DNA from: Struthio camelus | Lineage: Eukaryota; Chordata; Aves; Struthioniformes; Struthionidae | Reading direction: 5' to 3' | Assembly: GCF_040807025.1 (NCBI RefSeq) | Contig: NC_090964.1 | Location: 6,014,001 to 6,078,000 of the forward strand | Length of the DNA stretch: 64,000 nt | Shown: in pieces, positions 1 through 12,448 of the stretch | Numbering within the stretch: the stretch's first letter is position 1 | Layout: each line of letters starts with the position of its first letter | Made by a program: the position numbers and the translations under genes | The notes under the pieces: model-generated | Told to the model about the DNA's origin: nothing | The model's input: the letters and a program-made list of their open reading frames with translations, nothing else | Databases searched by the model: none

Positions 1-716
1 TGAGACTACACTGGGGGAGAGCAGACCTGGGGCTTGTTCAGGATCTTGATTTCCCCCAAGGAAGAAACTTGCCCTTGACCACAGACAAGCCCTTCTCACT
101 GTTCACATGTATAGGTCTACGCCAGAACAAGATCGCATCAAGGACATTGCGCTTTTCAAAGTTATGTCTCCTCAAGCTAATCAGCATTAGCAGTGTTGTC
201 CTGCACGGTACCTGCTGTGCCTCTTGTCTAAGGTTAGATAAGATTTATGTACAGTGCTGCATACACTTCTCTGATACAGCACAAACAGATAACTGGCAGG
301 CCTGAAGAATAAGTACCCCTGCAAGGTACCAGCAAGTTGTCACAGAGCGATAACCAGATGAGCAACTGTGTCCTGAAGGTCTGCTCAAGCACGACAAAGG
401 AAGAGCCTCCTGTCAGTCGCCTGGTCCTGATCCTTCTCTTAGAGACTGGGTAGCAAAGAACAGGGAACAGCTCATTCAGAACAGGAGACAGCCACTCAGC
501 TGCCATATATAGTGCTTTACTTATTTCTCCGCAAGAACAACAGATTTATGCTTCAATTTGATTCATCTCTTCTGCCCTCCCAAATAAGGCATTGTATAAT
601 AACACCGAGTTTAAGAATAAAGCAGTCTGTTCCCAGCACCTTCCTCTGCTTTTCTTTCAAGTCTTTCCTCAGTGACTGACAGTACCTTGAGCACTTGAGC
701 ATGGAGCAGAGCTGCT

Positions 717-736
717 CTAGATATCTAGATATCTAG
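717..736. repeat. Perfect 20-bp palindrome
   Basis: The 20 bases from 717 to 736 read identically on both strands and consist of three CTAG blocks separated by ATAT. The site is AT-rich and isolated. It could be a short tandem slip of an 8-bp unit; no function is implied. Confidence 0.6.
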
Positions 737-1508
737 TCATCACAGTTTCTGGGAGAGGAGAGGACATTACTAGTGGGGTGAGATGGACAGGAAAGGGAAA
801 AGCTTAACAGCAGGATATTTTATATTTAAAACAAAAAAAGTCACTTAACAAAAAAATTCTGAAGTTTCCAGAGATAATCTCAGTGCAAAGAGACCCCCTT
901 CCTCTCCGCCACCCCAAACACACACACCTTATTATGACAGGCTTTAATACCTGAACAGCACCCCATGGCTAGGTTCAGGGGTAGACACTGAACCTTGTGC
1001 CGCTCTGCTAGGAAGAAAGATTAGAATCTAGCCCACAGAGACGATTTCCCCCCACGCAGAACAGGATCTCAGCGAGCACCAGCTGGAAACATCAGTGCCT
1101 GCTGCACTTCTTCAAGCTCGACATGCATTTCCTCTCCTCTCCTGCCAGAAGGGCCTCAGGCTCTTCTCTGTGCCCCGTGAAGCCCCGTCCCTCTGCAGGT
1201 TTGCAAAGGCGAAGCCAGCCCAGCACCATACTCTGGCCTTCGGATAGTGCCTTATATAACCACAGCCCTGACTTACCGTCACAGCTGTCAGGAGGAATCT
1301 GGGCACAAATAGGGGGCATTGCTTTTCACGCCCAAGAAAATTTGCACTTCCATTTGCTCACTTGCTGGTGCTAGGTGTCCTTTCGTCTGAGGGTCAGCAC
1401 TCAGCAGTCCAGGCCGGCAAGAACAACTGCTCTTGGGGGCCTTTTCATATTACAGTCTTAGCCTGGAAACTGCTAGATGAAGTGCTTTTCAGTATCCAAA
1501 ATCTTAAG

Positions 1509-1526
1509 ACACACACACACACACAC
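1509..1526. repeat. (AC)9 microsatellite
   Basis: Nine uninterrupted AC dinucleotides. Confidence 0.9.
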
Positions 1527-2288
1527 GAGAAAGCCTGCTGTTGGATAACAATCAGTGCTCTGAAGTTTAAGACAGAAGAAGCCAGCCAAACCATTATTTA
1601 AGCGATCCGTTTCAGTTATTCCCTCTTACTGATCTAAGAAAGCAGGTACTTACCCAGAGATGAACCGGCCGAGAAAACCACATAGGCGAGGCACCAAAAT
1701 CCATCATGGGGCAAGGTATAGAAGAGAAAAAGAAGAGACATTGGTTAATAAGGAGTTACAGTTAAACACAAAAACCCCCACATACCAGCCACAAAAATCC
1801 CTTGAGCCACAAAGCCAAGTGCTCTCACTTGTGTTTTATGGGAACTCTGCAATATGGTCAGTCCAAGTTTCCCCAGAACAGATGGCAGAACTGGAGGTTC
1901 GTATTGGGGTATTTCTTATAAATATAAAGATGAAGTGGGGGGAGGGAAAAATTCTCCCTCCGTTTTTTAATGCTGGTAATACTGCGAGCGGCGATGCAAA
2001 AGTCCTTCGTCCCTCACTCTGCAGCAAACACGACCGCCAGAGACCCGAACGGTGCCTTTGGAGGCACAGAACGGGTTGGACGCCACCAAGCCGAGGGCAG
2101 AGCCGGGCAGGAGAAAGAGCGAGCTGCAAGTGGAGGCTGCAGTCTGGCTCTGGCCACGCTTCTCCCCCGCCCCGGTCCGGCTCAGCCTGCCTTACATAAC
2201 TCTTCTTTTGAACTTCATCAGGCGCTGGCAGGGGATGGGGCACAACATACCAGCGTGTCTCCGTCCCCAACTCCAAAGGGCTTCCTGA

Positions 2289-2300
2289 GCCCTCTAGTGG
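2289..2300 (-). promoter_or_regulatory. CTCF-like core motif, minus orientation
   Basis: The 12 bases GCCCTCTAGTGG match the reverse complement of the core of the CTCF consensus (CCASYAGRKGGC) at every position. The three flanking positions of the 15-base consensus match poorly. This is a motif match only; occupancy cannot be read from sequence. Confidence 0.35.
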
Positions 2301-5300
2301 GCTTTGAAAACTCAACAAAACACCCATAGACTTAATTTAATTAACACTTTGCCAGAGGCCTCTAAACCCTAATCCTCCCAACAAAAGGATCATTAACTAA
2401 ATGAAGAGATTCAAGAGCACTGGCTCTCTAAGCCGCAGCGTGGCCAGGCGCGCACCGGCAGGCACGCGCCGGGGGTTCCAGCCCAACAGGGTGCCGAAAC
2501 GCAACCAGATCCTTGGCCCCTGCCCCAGCCCAACCCAGGGTCCGAGGACCCCCCCCACACAAGCGCTCGGGGCACGCACAGGAAGTCCAGCACGGCGCTG
2601 CACCGAGCTCAGGACCTCCTCACTCGGCACAAAGCCTGGAGCACCGTGATGGTCGAGGCTAGTCACGTTCTCGGAGATGTGGGGCTACTCATGGACACCA
2701 TTTCAGGGGAGACGAACCCCCAAACATTGCCTGCACCCCAGGCACTCTCTCGACGGGAACAGATGCTCCCAGCCCTGGATGCAGGGGCTGCAGGTCAAGG
2801 CAGCTCCAGGGCCTTCGGAGGCAGCCCATGGCTTTGGGACACCAGAAACCCAGATCCTGCCTAGTGCATTTTTCTGAGGGGTCTCTACAGTGCTGCGATC
2901 TCCAGTGAGATTGAACCCCAAAGATCTGAAACAGGAGAGGATTTAGCTGGAGTGTTGGTTGTTTTTAAGGGTTATCATCTATCTGCTCATGTCAAGAGCC
3001 TGGCAAGCAAGTGAAGAGCAGCTCTCTTTTCAGGGGAGAACATCTCCACCTAGCCAGACTCTGCCCGTATAAACGGCAGTAAGGATTTTCCTCGGTTAGG
3101 AAAGGTGGGGTACACACTGGCAGACCAATTTAGAGTATGCAAGGGTACAGTCCAGCACTGGAGGTAAGGCACAGCCAGAGAAAAGCCTTTAAAGTTAAAG
3201 GTTCCCAGCCAACGTGATTCCTCCCGAGACAGGGACACAGATTTGGGGTTGTCCCTTTGCAGGAGCCTCTCTTGGAAAGCATCTCTATTTCCAAGCTCCG
3301 GTTCCAGACCATCACGGCTGCACGGTGCAGATTTGAGAGACTACTCAGCAATATGGCAATCAGGAGCAGAACAGATTTTAATTACAGGCTAGAGAATGTT
3401 CCCTCCGGGTTCATCAGAGTCAGCAGGCGCCTCGGTGGAGGCTGCACTACCCCATGGGACAGGCAGTGCTTGGCAGAGCTGGGCCCTGAAGGAGGGCCAC
3501 ACATGGCTCTGAATTCAATCGAGTTAGGTGGTGCCACGGGAAAAACTCAAGTGCCAAAATATTGCCAAGCAAACCTACATAATGTTTCTGCCTCCCTCCA
3601 AGACCGCCGTTCAAGGCTCCTCTCTTCAAGCATTGCCCCCACAAAGCACTCCAGCACAGCCCAACCGCTCATCTCACCACGTCCCAGCAGAGACCACAGC
3701 CAGAGGACTCATCCTGAACAAGCTCAGCAACAGAGCTGGAGAAATGCTTTCAAGAGGCTCCCGGAGCTGCAAATGCATGGTTCCTGGCAGTAGCATTTCC
3801 TAGCACCTTGGCAGGCCCTGCTGAGTCACTGCGCCTCGGTTTCGCCCTCTCCAGGAGGGGATGCAGGTGTCACACTGCCCAGGGACAAGGCACGGCTGTA
3901 CTCACGTGCCAGCAAAGCTACCACAGCCCCTTGCGTTCAAGGGCATCCCCATTTTCAGCATGGGCCGCTTGCCCCTTCCCCCTCCCCTGTTCCTACATCT
4001 CTTGGGGATGCAGGGGCCTCGAGGACAGAGCTGATGCTTTGAGGACTCCATGCCTGAAGGGGATGGGAACAACTGCTCCCAGAGCTAATGAGGCTGTCCT
4101 GCTTTGACCTGGGGCACTTTTCGGCAGACGCGCTATAAGCAGTCCTCTCCATGCTCGCCTCCTGGAACAAATCCCAAGAGCTCCGGTCTCCCTAGCCCGA
4201 GCAAGAACACAGATGGTCACAGAGATTAAAACATACAGAGAATTAACCACCCCGTGCAAATGAGCTTCTTCATCCAGCCCGGCGCTGCCAGGTGGCTCGA
4301 GGTACGGCGCGAGGATATGATCATCACGGCTTGCTAAGTGCTGATAACAGACTCATATCGAGCAGAACCAGGGGCCAGAAAGGCAGAGTTTTAAGGCAGT
4401 TTGTAGGGATGGGGAGGCAAGATGCAAACTGCCAGAGCGAGGCAGCTGCCGTAACCACATTGGCCTCCCGCGACAGCAGTTAGGAAAAATAACTCGGAAA
4501 AGCCCCGGCCAACAGCGTGGATCGATTCTTCACTCAGATATCCTCGCGTTTGCCCACCGAAAGCCAGCTTGGATGGATTCAACATCACCCTAACCCCTAC
4601 CCAGGGCACACGCAGCACCGCGGGCACACGGGCTGGCAGCTGGGCAGCGAGGGAAACCCACCCTGGCCACTGCTGCCTTTCCTAGAAAGCTGAAGTCTTG
4701 GCACCCAGCGGAGGGCACAGGATCCCTCAGCACGACACACCCGAGGAAGACTGGACCATCACACGGAGCTGAGCGACCTTCCTGAAAAAGGCAGGTCCTG
4801 ATGGACAATTCATGCCAGGCGCCCTTCCGGGAACGCAGCTGCTCGGGGAGGAACCGTACCCTGCGTTCACGAGCATCACCAGCGACGTGCCTGAACTGCG
4901 TTTTATTTTTTAAAGACATCTCAGAAAAAAGAAAAAAAAAATCTGGAACAAATCTGAATTCTCCTGTTCAGCCAATTCCCAGCTGCCAGTCGGTTTTTGT
5001 AAGGAACAGGTTTCAAGTTATGTGATGATACAGACGACCGCGTTTGCTATTAAAAGCCTCCATTCTGCATCTGAGGAAATCCCCAAGCAGCGCTGACCCC
5101 ATCTGCCAGCCCGCAGCGAGGCTGCTCGCAGCCGCAGATTGGACGAGGCCAATCCGTACCATACAGGAGCGGTTTACCTCCACGTCAGGCCCACGTGCCT
5201 CAAGCTCAACATCAACACAGCCGGGGAAAGTCACGTTACAGCCCAACGTGGCTCGGGGCTGGGCCAGCATCTGCCCTCGATTCTTCTCGTGCGCTGTGTT

Positions 5301-8300
5301 CGAGCTGGCGCAGGGGCACAGAGGCAACACAGAACAGACGCTGGCCCTGTTTAAGACAAGCTCTTAGCGCAGGGAAGGAGCTCCCCAGAAGTTCTGCAAC
5401 GCCAATAAACAGCTTACCACGACTCCAAGGATTTTTTGGAGAGAGGATATGGAAATACAAGCCCTTAAAGACTGGTGTTGGCTGACCTGCAGCTAAAGCA
5501 TCGCTGCAATCGGGGGATGGCACCCAAGCAGGGAGCAGCTCACCTCAGTCATGTCACAAGCTCAGCCCAGACCTGGGCACCTCTGCAGCAGCACTGCCCA
5601 ACCAGCCTGACCAGTCTCACTTCACCAGCAACCGTCTCCTTCACCCAATTGCTCCACGTGGCCAGCAGCGTTTAAATACATGCATGAGCTGCGTTACCAG
5701 TGTAGCTAATGCCTACAACGATGCTTTGAGGCATCGGTCCTCCGGGGCTCCCACCCGCGCTGAGCAGGCGAAGGTCAGCGCCGAGACCAGCTTCACCAGG
5801 CCACGAGTAAGTTCAGAGCTTCCCCAAGGTCTCCCATCTCATTGCTGCGATGCGCTGGCTGTTTGCAACAGCCACAAGCCAGCTGTAGTGCCACCACGGT
5901 CAGAGCTTGGTCTCTTTGAGGATTCATGACACACATCAAGCCTTGCAGCCCTTGCTCAAATCCAGCTCAGGTCAACTGTGGCCAGAAGTAATTACCTCCA
6001 TGAAAGGAGCTAGAAGTCACCTTTAATAAGAGGATGTATTTGTACCATCAGGCCTAGGTTCCTCGTTCTGTTTTGCGGCTGACTGGAATGCCAAAACTGC
6101 AAAATGCATTAAGCGGACTGCAAGAAGGTAACCTCATTCCTTGCGACCAAACATGGCTTTCTCAGGAAGAGCAGGAAAAGGCAGGTTTCTTAGTCACCTA
6201 TTTACAAGCAGGAGCAGAGAACATTTTAATAGGATTCATTCATTTAATTGAATAGTGCACGGGATGTCAGTGGCTTTATTTGTGTTGGCAGAGGGATTTA
6301 GGATGAGCAAACGGAAGCACGAGGGCAGGCCCTCTGACTTCAAACACTTCCGAGGGGCCAGTCAACGCGACACCCGCGTCAGGCTGGCATTAGGTTGGGT
6401 TGGTTTTTAAATGGTCTCAGCACCCTCCCAAGAGCATTTTCCCAGATGCCTTCAAATTACCAAGGCGCAGGAAGAAGCAGAGGAGACAACTCCAGCCTAA
6501 GAGGCACGTCACCCTAAGACAACCAAAGGTGCCTTCCAATCTCTGCTTCCCTTGAAAATTGCAAGCAAAAGGCAGTGTTAAAGCCTTCCCTTTCCAAGGG
6601 CAGCAGGGTCCAACCAAGCCTCGTGCGAGGTTCAGACAACACAAAGCCATTCCTACCTGACGTTTTGTGACTCCGAGCAGACACTTGGGAGGGGAGCCCA
6701 GATGGTGCATGTGTGCGTGCCCTGCTCGCGGCGTGCTGTGCATGCACGTCTGGTATTTCAGGATTTTCTCGGGGGTATCAGGAGGGGACTAGAGACAAAC
6801 CATGCTAATTGGATAGACGAAGAGTCCTCTGCATCCCTATAAAGCTGGGAGCAGCTGCTCAAGACCTCTTGTGAACCACAAAAACAGTTTCATCTAAGGA
6901 GCAGGCATGGATTAAACCCCATAAACACTCTTTTCTCTTCACTGTGCAAACGCATTTTCCCCCCATTGCAGTCCCAAACTCAGACCCGGAGATCAAACCA
7001 GGAAGTTTAGCAAACTTTGAGCAGCAACAATAGCAGGAGGATTTTCCAGGCCTTCAAGCTTGTTTTGCAAGTCCCAGATTATGTAAAGCTCTGGGCTGCA
7101 TTGTAAGGGAAGCCACGCTGCCTGTTTGGCTGCCAAAGCCAGCTGGCACCGTGCGCTGCCCTTGCTTCAGTGCCTGTAACAGGGGCAATGGGGTCTTGTG
7201 CAACATCCCAGCCTGCTGTTTGAATTCCTTCTCAGACACCTTCGGCTGCAATTATTACCACGCAGCAGCAACTGTCTTTCATTTCACACGTCACTGTTAT
7301 GTGATTAATCATCTTCCCAGGGTCTGGGTTTGTTTTCCAAGACTCCAGGCTCCCATCCTGCCTAAATGTTAGGTACTAAACCAATGGCCCCGGGAGAACA
7401 GTCTCCTTTGTGTCTATAGGGCAGCTTTATCATGTTGTCACAGCTATGCCTAGGGGTCAAGTATTCCTTCCATCACTTCACTAATCCTTGGCTTTTCTGC
7501 CAGTTAGGATATGCTGGAGGGGTGAAGCGGCTATCATGGCACACGAATCCTCCAGGAAACAATACGAGAGGATAAACTCGCTCCCCACGTGGCACTCTGA
7601 GACGACCAGCTGGAAAAACCCCGGCAGCACCCCTGACCCAAGCGGGATCCGCGCTGGCACCCTCGGTACCGACTGCACGCACTCCCGCCTGCGGCAGAGC
7701 GGCGTCCCCTGGCAATCGCTTCGTGCACACTGTGAGTCCCCATGCATTTGCCTAATTGAGCCCTAATGAAGTGGGGAGATCTATTGTGGGCCTGAAAGGA
7801 GAGCAGATGTGTCCCTGAACCTCCCTGCTGCCAGGGAAGCCCGCTGGCGTCTCCAGGGTGATTCAGCAGGAAGAGCTCGCGGGGAAAACGCAGGCCTGGA
7901 TGCTCCGCGCAGCCACAGCCGCGGGCAGCGCTGCAAATTCAAGACCTTGACGCTCCATCAGAGCCAGGGAAAGAAAATGCTCTGTTCATCAGCAGCCTCT
8001 AGTGGGGAAAGCGCGCAGATGGGCCGACCGCTCCGCACAGCCCCCGTGAGCCCCGCGACCCGCAGCCCCCCGACCCGCTGTGCCCGGACCTCCCCTTGGC
8101 CAGCCCAGCCGGGGACGGCCCAACTCCGCTCAGCACACCCCCAGCACTCGTGGGCTCCCTGCCTTGCAAAGCAAACCGCCACAGCCTCGGCTCCGCGTCG
8201 GGCGCGTGGATGGGGTCTGCACGGAGGGGTCGTCCCCGCGTGCCACCCGGGGAAGCGGCACCAGCCAGGGCTCCACGACCAGCAAGCTCCCCCGGCGCTG

Positions 8301-11300
8301 GCCCTGGGCTGAGCACCTACAGCAGGCTGCAGCATCTCCCTGTGAAGCCTGACTCAGAGCCTCAGAGCAATCACTAGATGAAGAAAAACACACAAGAGGG
8401 ACTCTTGACACATCAAAATCCTTTCTGGGCAGTTCACTGAAAGAGAAATTCCCAGGTTGATGGTGGGTGAAGCCAGTCCCGTGCTGAATCATGCTTCGGA
8501 GAGCTCCCCTGCCTCCAACGCACAGCATCCAATGTGCCTAAGAGCCAGTTTTAACCCCAAACTTCCAGCCACCACATCTTTGAGCCTCGTCCTCCCGTGG
8601 TTAAGTGGGAACACGCCGCTGTGCTAAAATCACACGGAAAGGAGCATATCTGCCCTTTGGGGTAAGGAACATCTGCAGTCCGCTCTCCTCCCTGGGGAAC
8701 GGCTTATCGGCTTCCTGAAGCTCAGAAAAAGCTTCATTAAAATATCTTTAGGGTCACGCACTCGGGGAAAGGTTGATATTTCGCTTACCCTCCAAGTGAT
8801 CTTCATTGACCGGTGGCTTGGAAAGGCCGGGGCCCGGCGGGGCAGGCGCGACGCAGGGAGATGCTGCTTGCACACAACTCCCGGGATGGCCAAGCTGCGT
8901 GCCGGGAGGCGGCAGTAGCGCTGCCAGCGTCGGTACAGCCGCACAGCCGCGGATGAGAAGGCACTTTTGAGCCAAGGCAGGGCCTTCAAACCCTTTCGAG
9001 AAGGCCTGAAGTTTCCCTTAGCGAAAAGGCGGACCACGGCGCGCTAGCGAGGGTGCGTGTTCGGGGACGGGGGAGGCCCACGCCGCCGACAGAGCGGCTT
9101 GAACGCAACCACGGAAAAGCGGCTCGATGCATCAAATTCGCTGTTACTAGCTCGTTACCATCACGACACGCAGGAGCAGCACGTGCCTCGCTTTTGGGGG
9201 AGAAACACGCGGAACTGCTAACATTGAGATAAGCTGGGGGAGACCAGGCTAAGCAAGCTCAGAGCAAGCGCCCAGCACTCGGAGAGGAGCCGTGCTGCGC
9301 TGCGTCTGCGTTGCCAGCCCGCGCAGACCTCCACATCCAAGGGGTGAGTGAGTTTTGCTCTGCTCCCGAGTCATGGGAGCATCGGCCACATCTTTTTGGG
9401 GACAGGCACAGCACAGCTGCGTGACCCGTGTGCATACTTAGCACAAGCAGGGCAAAAGCTGCGGAGGAAGGATTAAGCAGAGCAGGGAACCTCAATCCCA
9501 TGTTACTTGCAACTCTCGTGCGGATGCCAAGTTACTCCCACATACTAGCCCAGTTACTCCAGCAGAAAGAGGATGTGGAGGGGAGCACGGGCACTCCCGC
9601 CCGGACTGCACGGGTGGGATCCCTGAGTCCAGCTCTCAGCCCCATCTGTGCTGTCCTTAAAGCCCTGAACACCCGCAAAGAGCAGGGCAGCAAAGGGCTG
9701 CAGATGGGTGCATCTTGCTAGAGATGGTTTCGGGGTGCACCTTGCAAGTGCTCCCACGCTTCAACCCAGCTTCTGCGTTCCTGGGTGAGAGAGGTGTAAA
9801 ACAGCGTGGCAGAAGTTTCTTTGCACCTTCCGCCTTCCCCATCTGCTACCGTATTCTCCAGCTTACCTTGCCTCGCTACCAGGCCACGGCAGAGTAGCAC
9901 TAGGGAGCTGCAGAGTCATTACCACTCTGCACGCCGAATCGCAGCCCTGTGGCGACACACACCTTTGCACGGCCTGACCTCGCGCAGGGGGAAGGGTGTG
10001 TGGTGCTTGACGTCAGCTCCCTCCCGCTGCCCTGCCGAGCTGGCAGAGCCAGCCAGCAGACTTGGCAGCAGCTTTGCTCCAGGCGCTCGCAAACACCGCC
10101 TGAGCATGGACTGGCCAGCCCCGGCGCGGGGGCCAGACCCGCAGCCCCGCTGCAGCCCCCCGGCACGGACCGCGCTGCAAGCGGGCACCGCGACGCCCAC
10201 ACACCCGCTCCCACCAACCGCAGCAGACGCAAAGCGAAGCAAACGCTTCCCGTACACGAGCCTCGGCGTAAGTCAATCCTGCAGCGAGGAGCAGGCTGTC
10301 CTGCAGCGCCGAGCCAAGGCACACCCCTGCGTTGCAACACAGCCCTAAAGATAGCGACCGTCCCCCTACAAGCCCGGCGAGCGCCTTGAACCCTGCAGCA
10401 CCTACGCTCTCCCTGCCCCACAGCTCTCAAGAGCCACCGCTGAGGTTGCAAAGGCGCCAGCCGACCTCAGAAAGAGGGGAAGGCAGAAGTCCCCGCTTTG
10501 GCACGCTTCACGAGCTAGCGAGCCGGTTTGCCGAGTGCCCCACGTGCTGCTGTAGGCTGCACGGCAGCGATATTCAGGAAGAGAAGAGGAGATTCCAGGA
10601 ACCGCCGAGGAGGCTCAGCCATGCCGCATGCTCCTCTGGTTGCAACATCAGCACAACGTGCCGCCGTCTAAAAGGAGATGTGGTGAGATAAATACCCCTG
10701 TTTGTACAAGAGGGCGGTGGAGACGGCACAGAAAGTCAATAGCAAGATTTTGAGCGCGGCCAGACTGAAGGCAGCATTGATCCGTGCTCGGGCAGGTATC
10801 GACAGGAGGGAGGAGTCCCCGGCGCTCCCGGCAGCCTGCTGCTGGGAGGTGCACGGAGGCACCGCGTCTGGCTCCGGAAAGGGCCTCAGAGGGCACAGCC
10901 AGCATCTCTGCGAGAGGGGAAACAGCGCGGCAGCTGCAAAATCCCCAGGCCAAGGACAGCAGAGTCCACGCACCACCCCGGCGAGCTGCAAGCGCCAACC
11001 ACCTCCGGGAAATAAGCGCTAGAGCCGCATGTCAAAACACGAGCCGCGCAGCCTTCACGCCGAGGGACAGCCAGCACCGCTCGCTGCGCAGCCGGGGCAG
11101 ACGGCCCCGCGAGACGCGCTTTAAGATCCCCCTGCAAAAGCCAAAACAGAAGCCAGCCGCTTAACGCGCCCAGCGGCGCTCACCCCGCGCGGGGCCGCGC
11201 CAGCGCCCGGGACGCAACCTCTCGGCTGCCCCTCGCGCGAGGTGCGGGCTGGCGGCCTCTGGAGGGACCCGCGTCCCCAAGGCTGCGCCCACCTTCTCCC

Positions 11301-11569
11301 CACTACGGGGAAACCCCCCAAGCGCCAGGGCCGGGCGGCCGCCCACCCGCGCAGGCGGTGGCCGGAGCGGCCCCAGCCGCGTTATGCAACGCTACAGGCG
11401 GCAGATTACCCCGCGCGGCCACTACCGGATTCTTCACCCCGCGACGCCCGGCGCAGCGGGTCGCCCGGCGAGGGGAGGCGGCCGCGGGCTCAATGCTGAG
11501 TAACGGCCCGCGGCGCGGGGCTCCCACCCCACTGGGGCACAGGCGGGACCCCGCGGCCGCCCCGGCCTG

Positions 11570-12120
11570 ACCCCGCCGGCACCCCCAGCGCGTCCCGCTT
11601 CCCCCCCGGCCCCGCGCCGAGCTGGGCCCCGCTTCGGCCCCCAGCTCCAGGTGCCCCCAGCACCGCCGTGTCCCCCCACGCCCAGCGCACCCCTCACCCC
11701 ACGTCCTTCCCCCCCAGCCCCATCCAGCCCCCGACCCCACTCAGCACCCCACTGCTGCCCCCACTCCCAGCCTGACCCCACCGAAGACCCCCCCAGCCCC
11801 AGAGCACCCCACATCTCCCAGAACCCCCCCTGCCCCACACCCAGCCTGGCCCCACTGGGGGGGGCCCCCAGGATCCCCCAGCCCACGTGACCCCATAACC
11901 TCCCCCCACCCCACACCCATCCTGACCCCACCGTGCCCCCCCGTAGGCAGCCTGGCCCCACTGGGGGCCCCCCCAAGCCAGAGCACCCCCACTCCCAGCC
12001 TGACCCCCTGCGCCCCCCAACCCCCCCTGCGCCAGAGCACCCCACTTCCCCCCTCACCCCCCCGCCCCACGCCCAGCCTGGCCCCACTGCGGCCCCAGGG
12101 TCCCCCCAGGCCCCCGCCGC
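11570..12120. repeat. Degenerate C-rich minisatellite
   Basis: The plus strand is almost purely C-rich pyrimidine blocks. The phrase AGCCTGRCCCCAC, or a near match, recurs near 11,768, 11,842, 11,918, 11,947, 11,993 and 12,072, with AGAGCACCCCAC recurring between some copies. Spacing varies from roughly 30 to 80 bases, so this is an old, degenerate tandem repeat. The minus strand carries many runs of three or more G. It begins just inside the intron that would follow the minus-strand splice donor at 12,131-12,130. Confidence 0.6.
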
Positions 12121-12131
12121 CCCCGGCTCAC

Positions 12132-12200
12132 CCGGGCCGGGCCCCGCCGGGCTCCGCTGCGCTCCGCGCTGCCCTCCACCTGCACCGCCTGGCCCCGCCC
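12132..12200 (-). other. Candidate non-coding first exon, minus strand
   Basis: Read on the minus strand, GC-rich DNA without an ATG ends in CCCGG followed by GTGAGC, a consensus 5' splice site with GT at 12,131-12,130. CRE-type sites and GC boxes lie immediately upstream on that strand, at higher coordinates. This fits a spliced 5'-untranslated exon of a gene running leftwards out of the window. The exon start is a guess, no partner exon was found, and the gene is not identified. A chance donor in CpG-island DNA is the main alternative. Confidence 0.35.
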
Positions 12201-12204
12201 CTTC

Positions 12205-12433
12205 TGACGTCAGCCCGCGCGCCCCGCCCCCCCGCGCCGCTGGCCGCGCCCACTGGCTGCCGGCACCGCCTGTCAGCCGGTCGCGGGGCGGGGCCGGCGG
12301 CGGCGCTGCAGTGGGCGGGGCGGGCAGGTGGCGGCGTGACGTCACGGGGGCTCGGAGGAGGCGGGGCTCGGGGGGGCACCCTACGGGGTGGCGCGGGGTG
12401 CATGACATCACGGCGAGCGCTGCCGCGACGTCA
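12205..12433. promoter_or_regulatory. Cluster of four CRE (CREB/ATF) sites
   Basis: Perfect TGACGTCA palindromes occur at 12,205-12,212 and 12,337-12,344. One-mismatch versions occur at 12,403-12,410 (TGACATCA) and 12,426-12,433 (CGACGTCA). CREB/ATF dimers bind this element, and CpG-island promoters with several CREs are often cAMP- or stress-responsive. GC boxes lie between the sites. The cluster sits between a minus-strand candidate exon and a plus-strand TATA-like box, so it could drive transcription in either or both directions. Confidence 0.6.
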
Positions 12434-12441
12434 CCACTCCG

Positions 12442-12448
12442 TATAAGG
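12442..12448 (+). promoter_or_regulatory. TATA-like box, plus strand
   Basis: TATAAGG lies nine bases after the last CRE-type site, placing a possible plus-strand start near 12,470. A possible donor (GCG then GTGAGAG) follows at 12,608, and a homopolymer junction of nine T and eleven G lies at 12,526-12,545. No coding sequence follows that I can recognise, so any plus-strand transcript would probably be non-coding. Confidence 0.3.

Larger units (their letters stand above)
1..11000. other. Left flank without recognisable gene
   Basis: I find no reading frame here that resembles a known protein and no convincing chain of splice sites. The open frames are short, overlap on both strands and have no family features. 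CpG frequency rises gradually towards the right as the CpG island is approached. If the minus-strand candidate first exon near 12,132 is real, this stretch would be the first part of its long intron. Short items inside it (a microsatellite, a palindrome and a CTCF-like motif) are listed separately. Confidence 0.5.

Noticed and set aside
1654-1740. Possible minus-strand exon with a perfect donor (CTGG/GTAAGT) near 1,653
   Set aside because: No acceptor AG follows the pyrimidine tract before the putative coding part, and no frame gave a recognisable protein.
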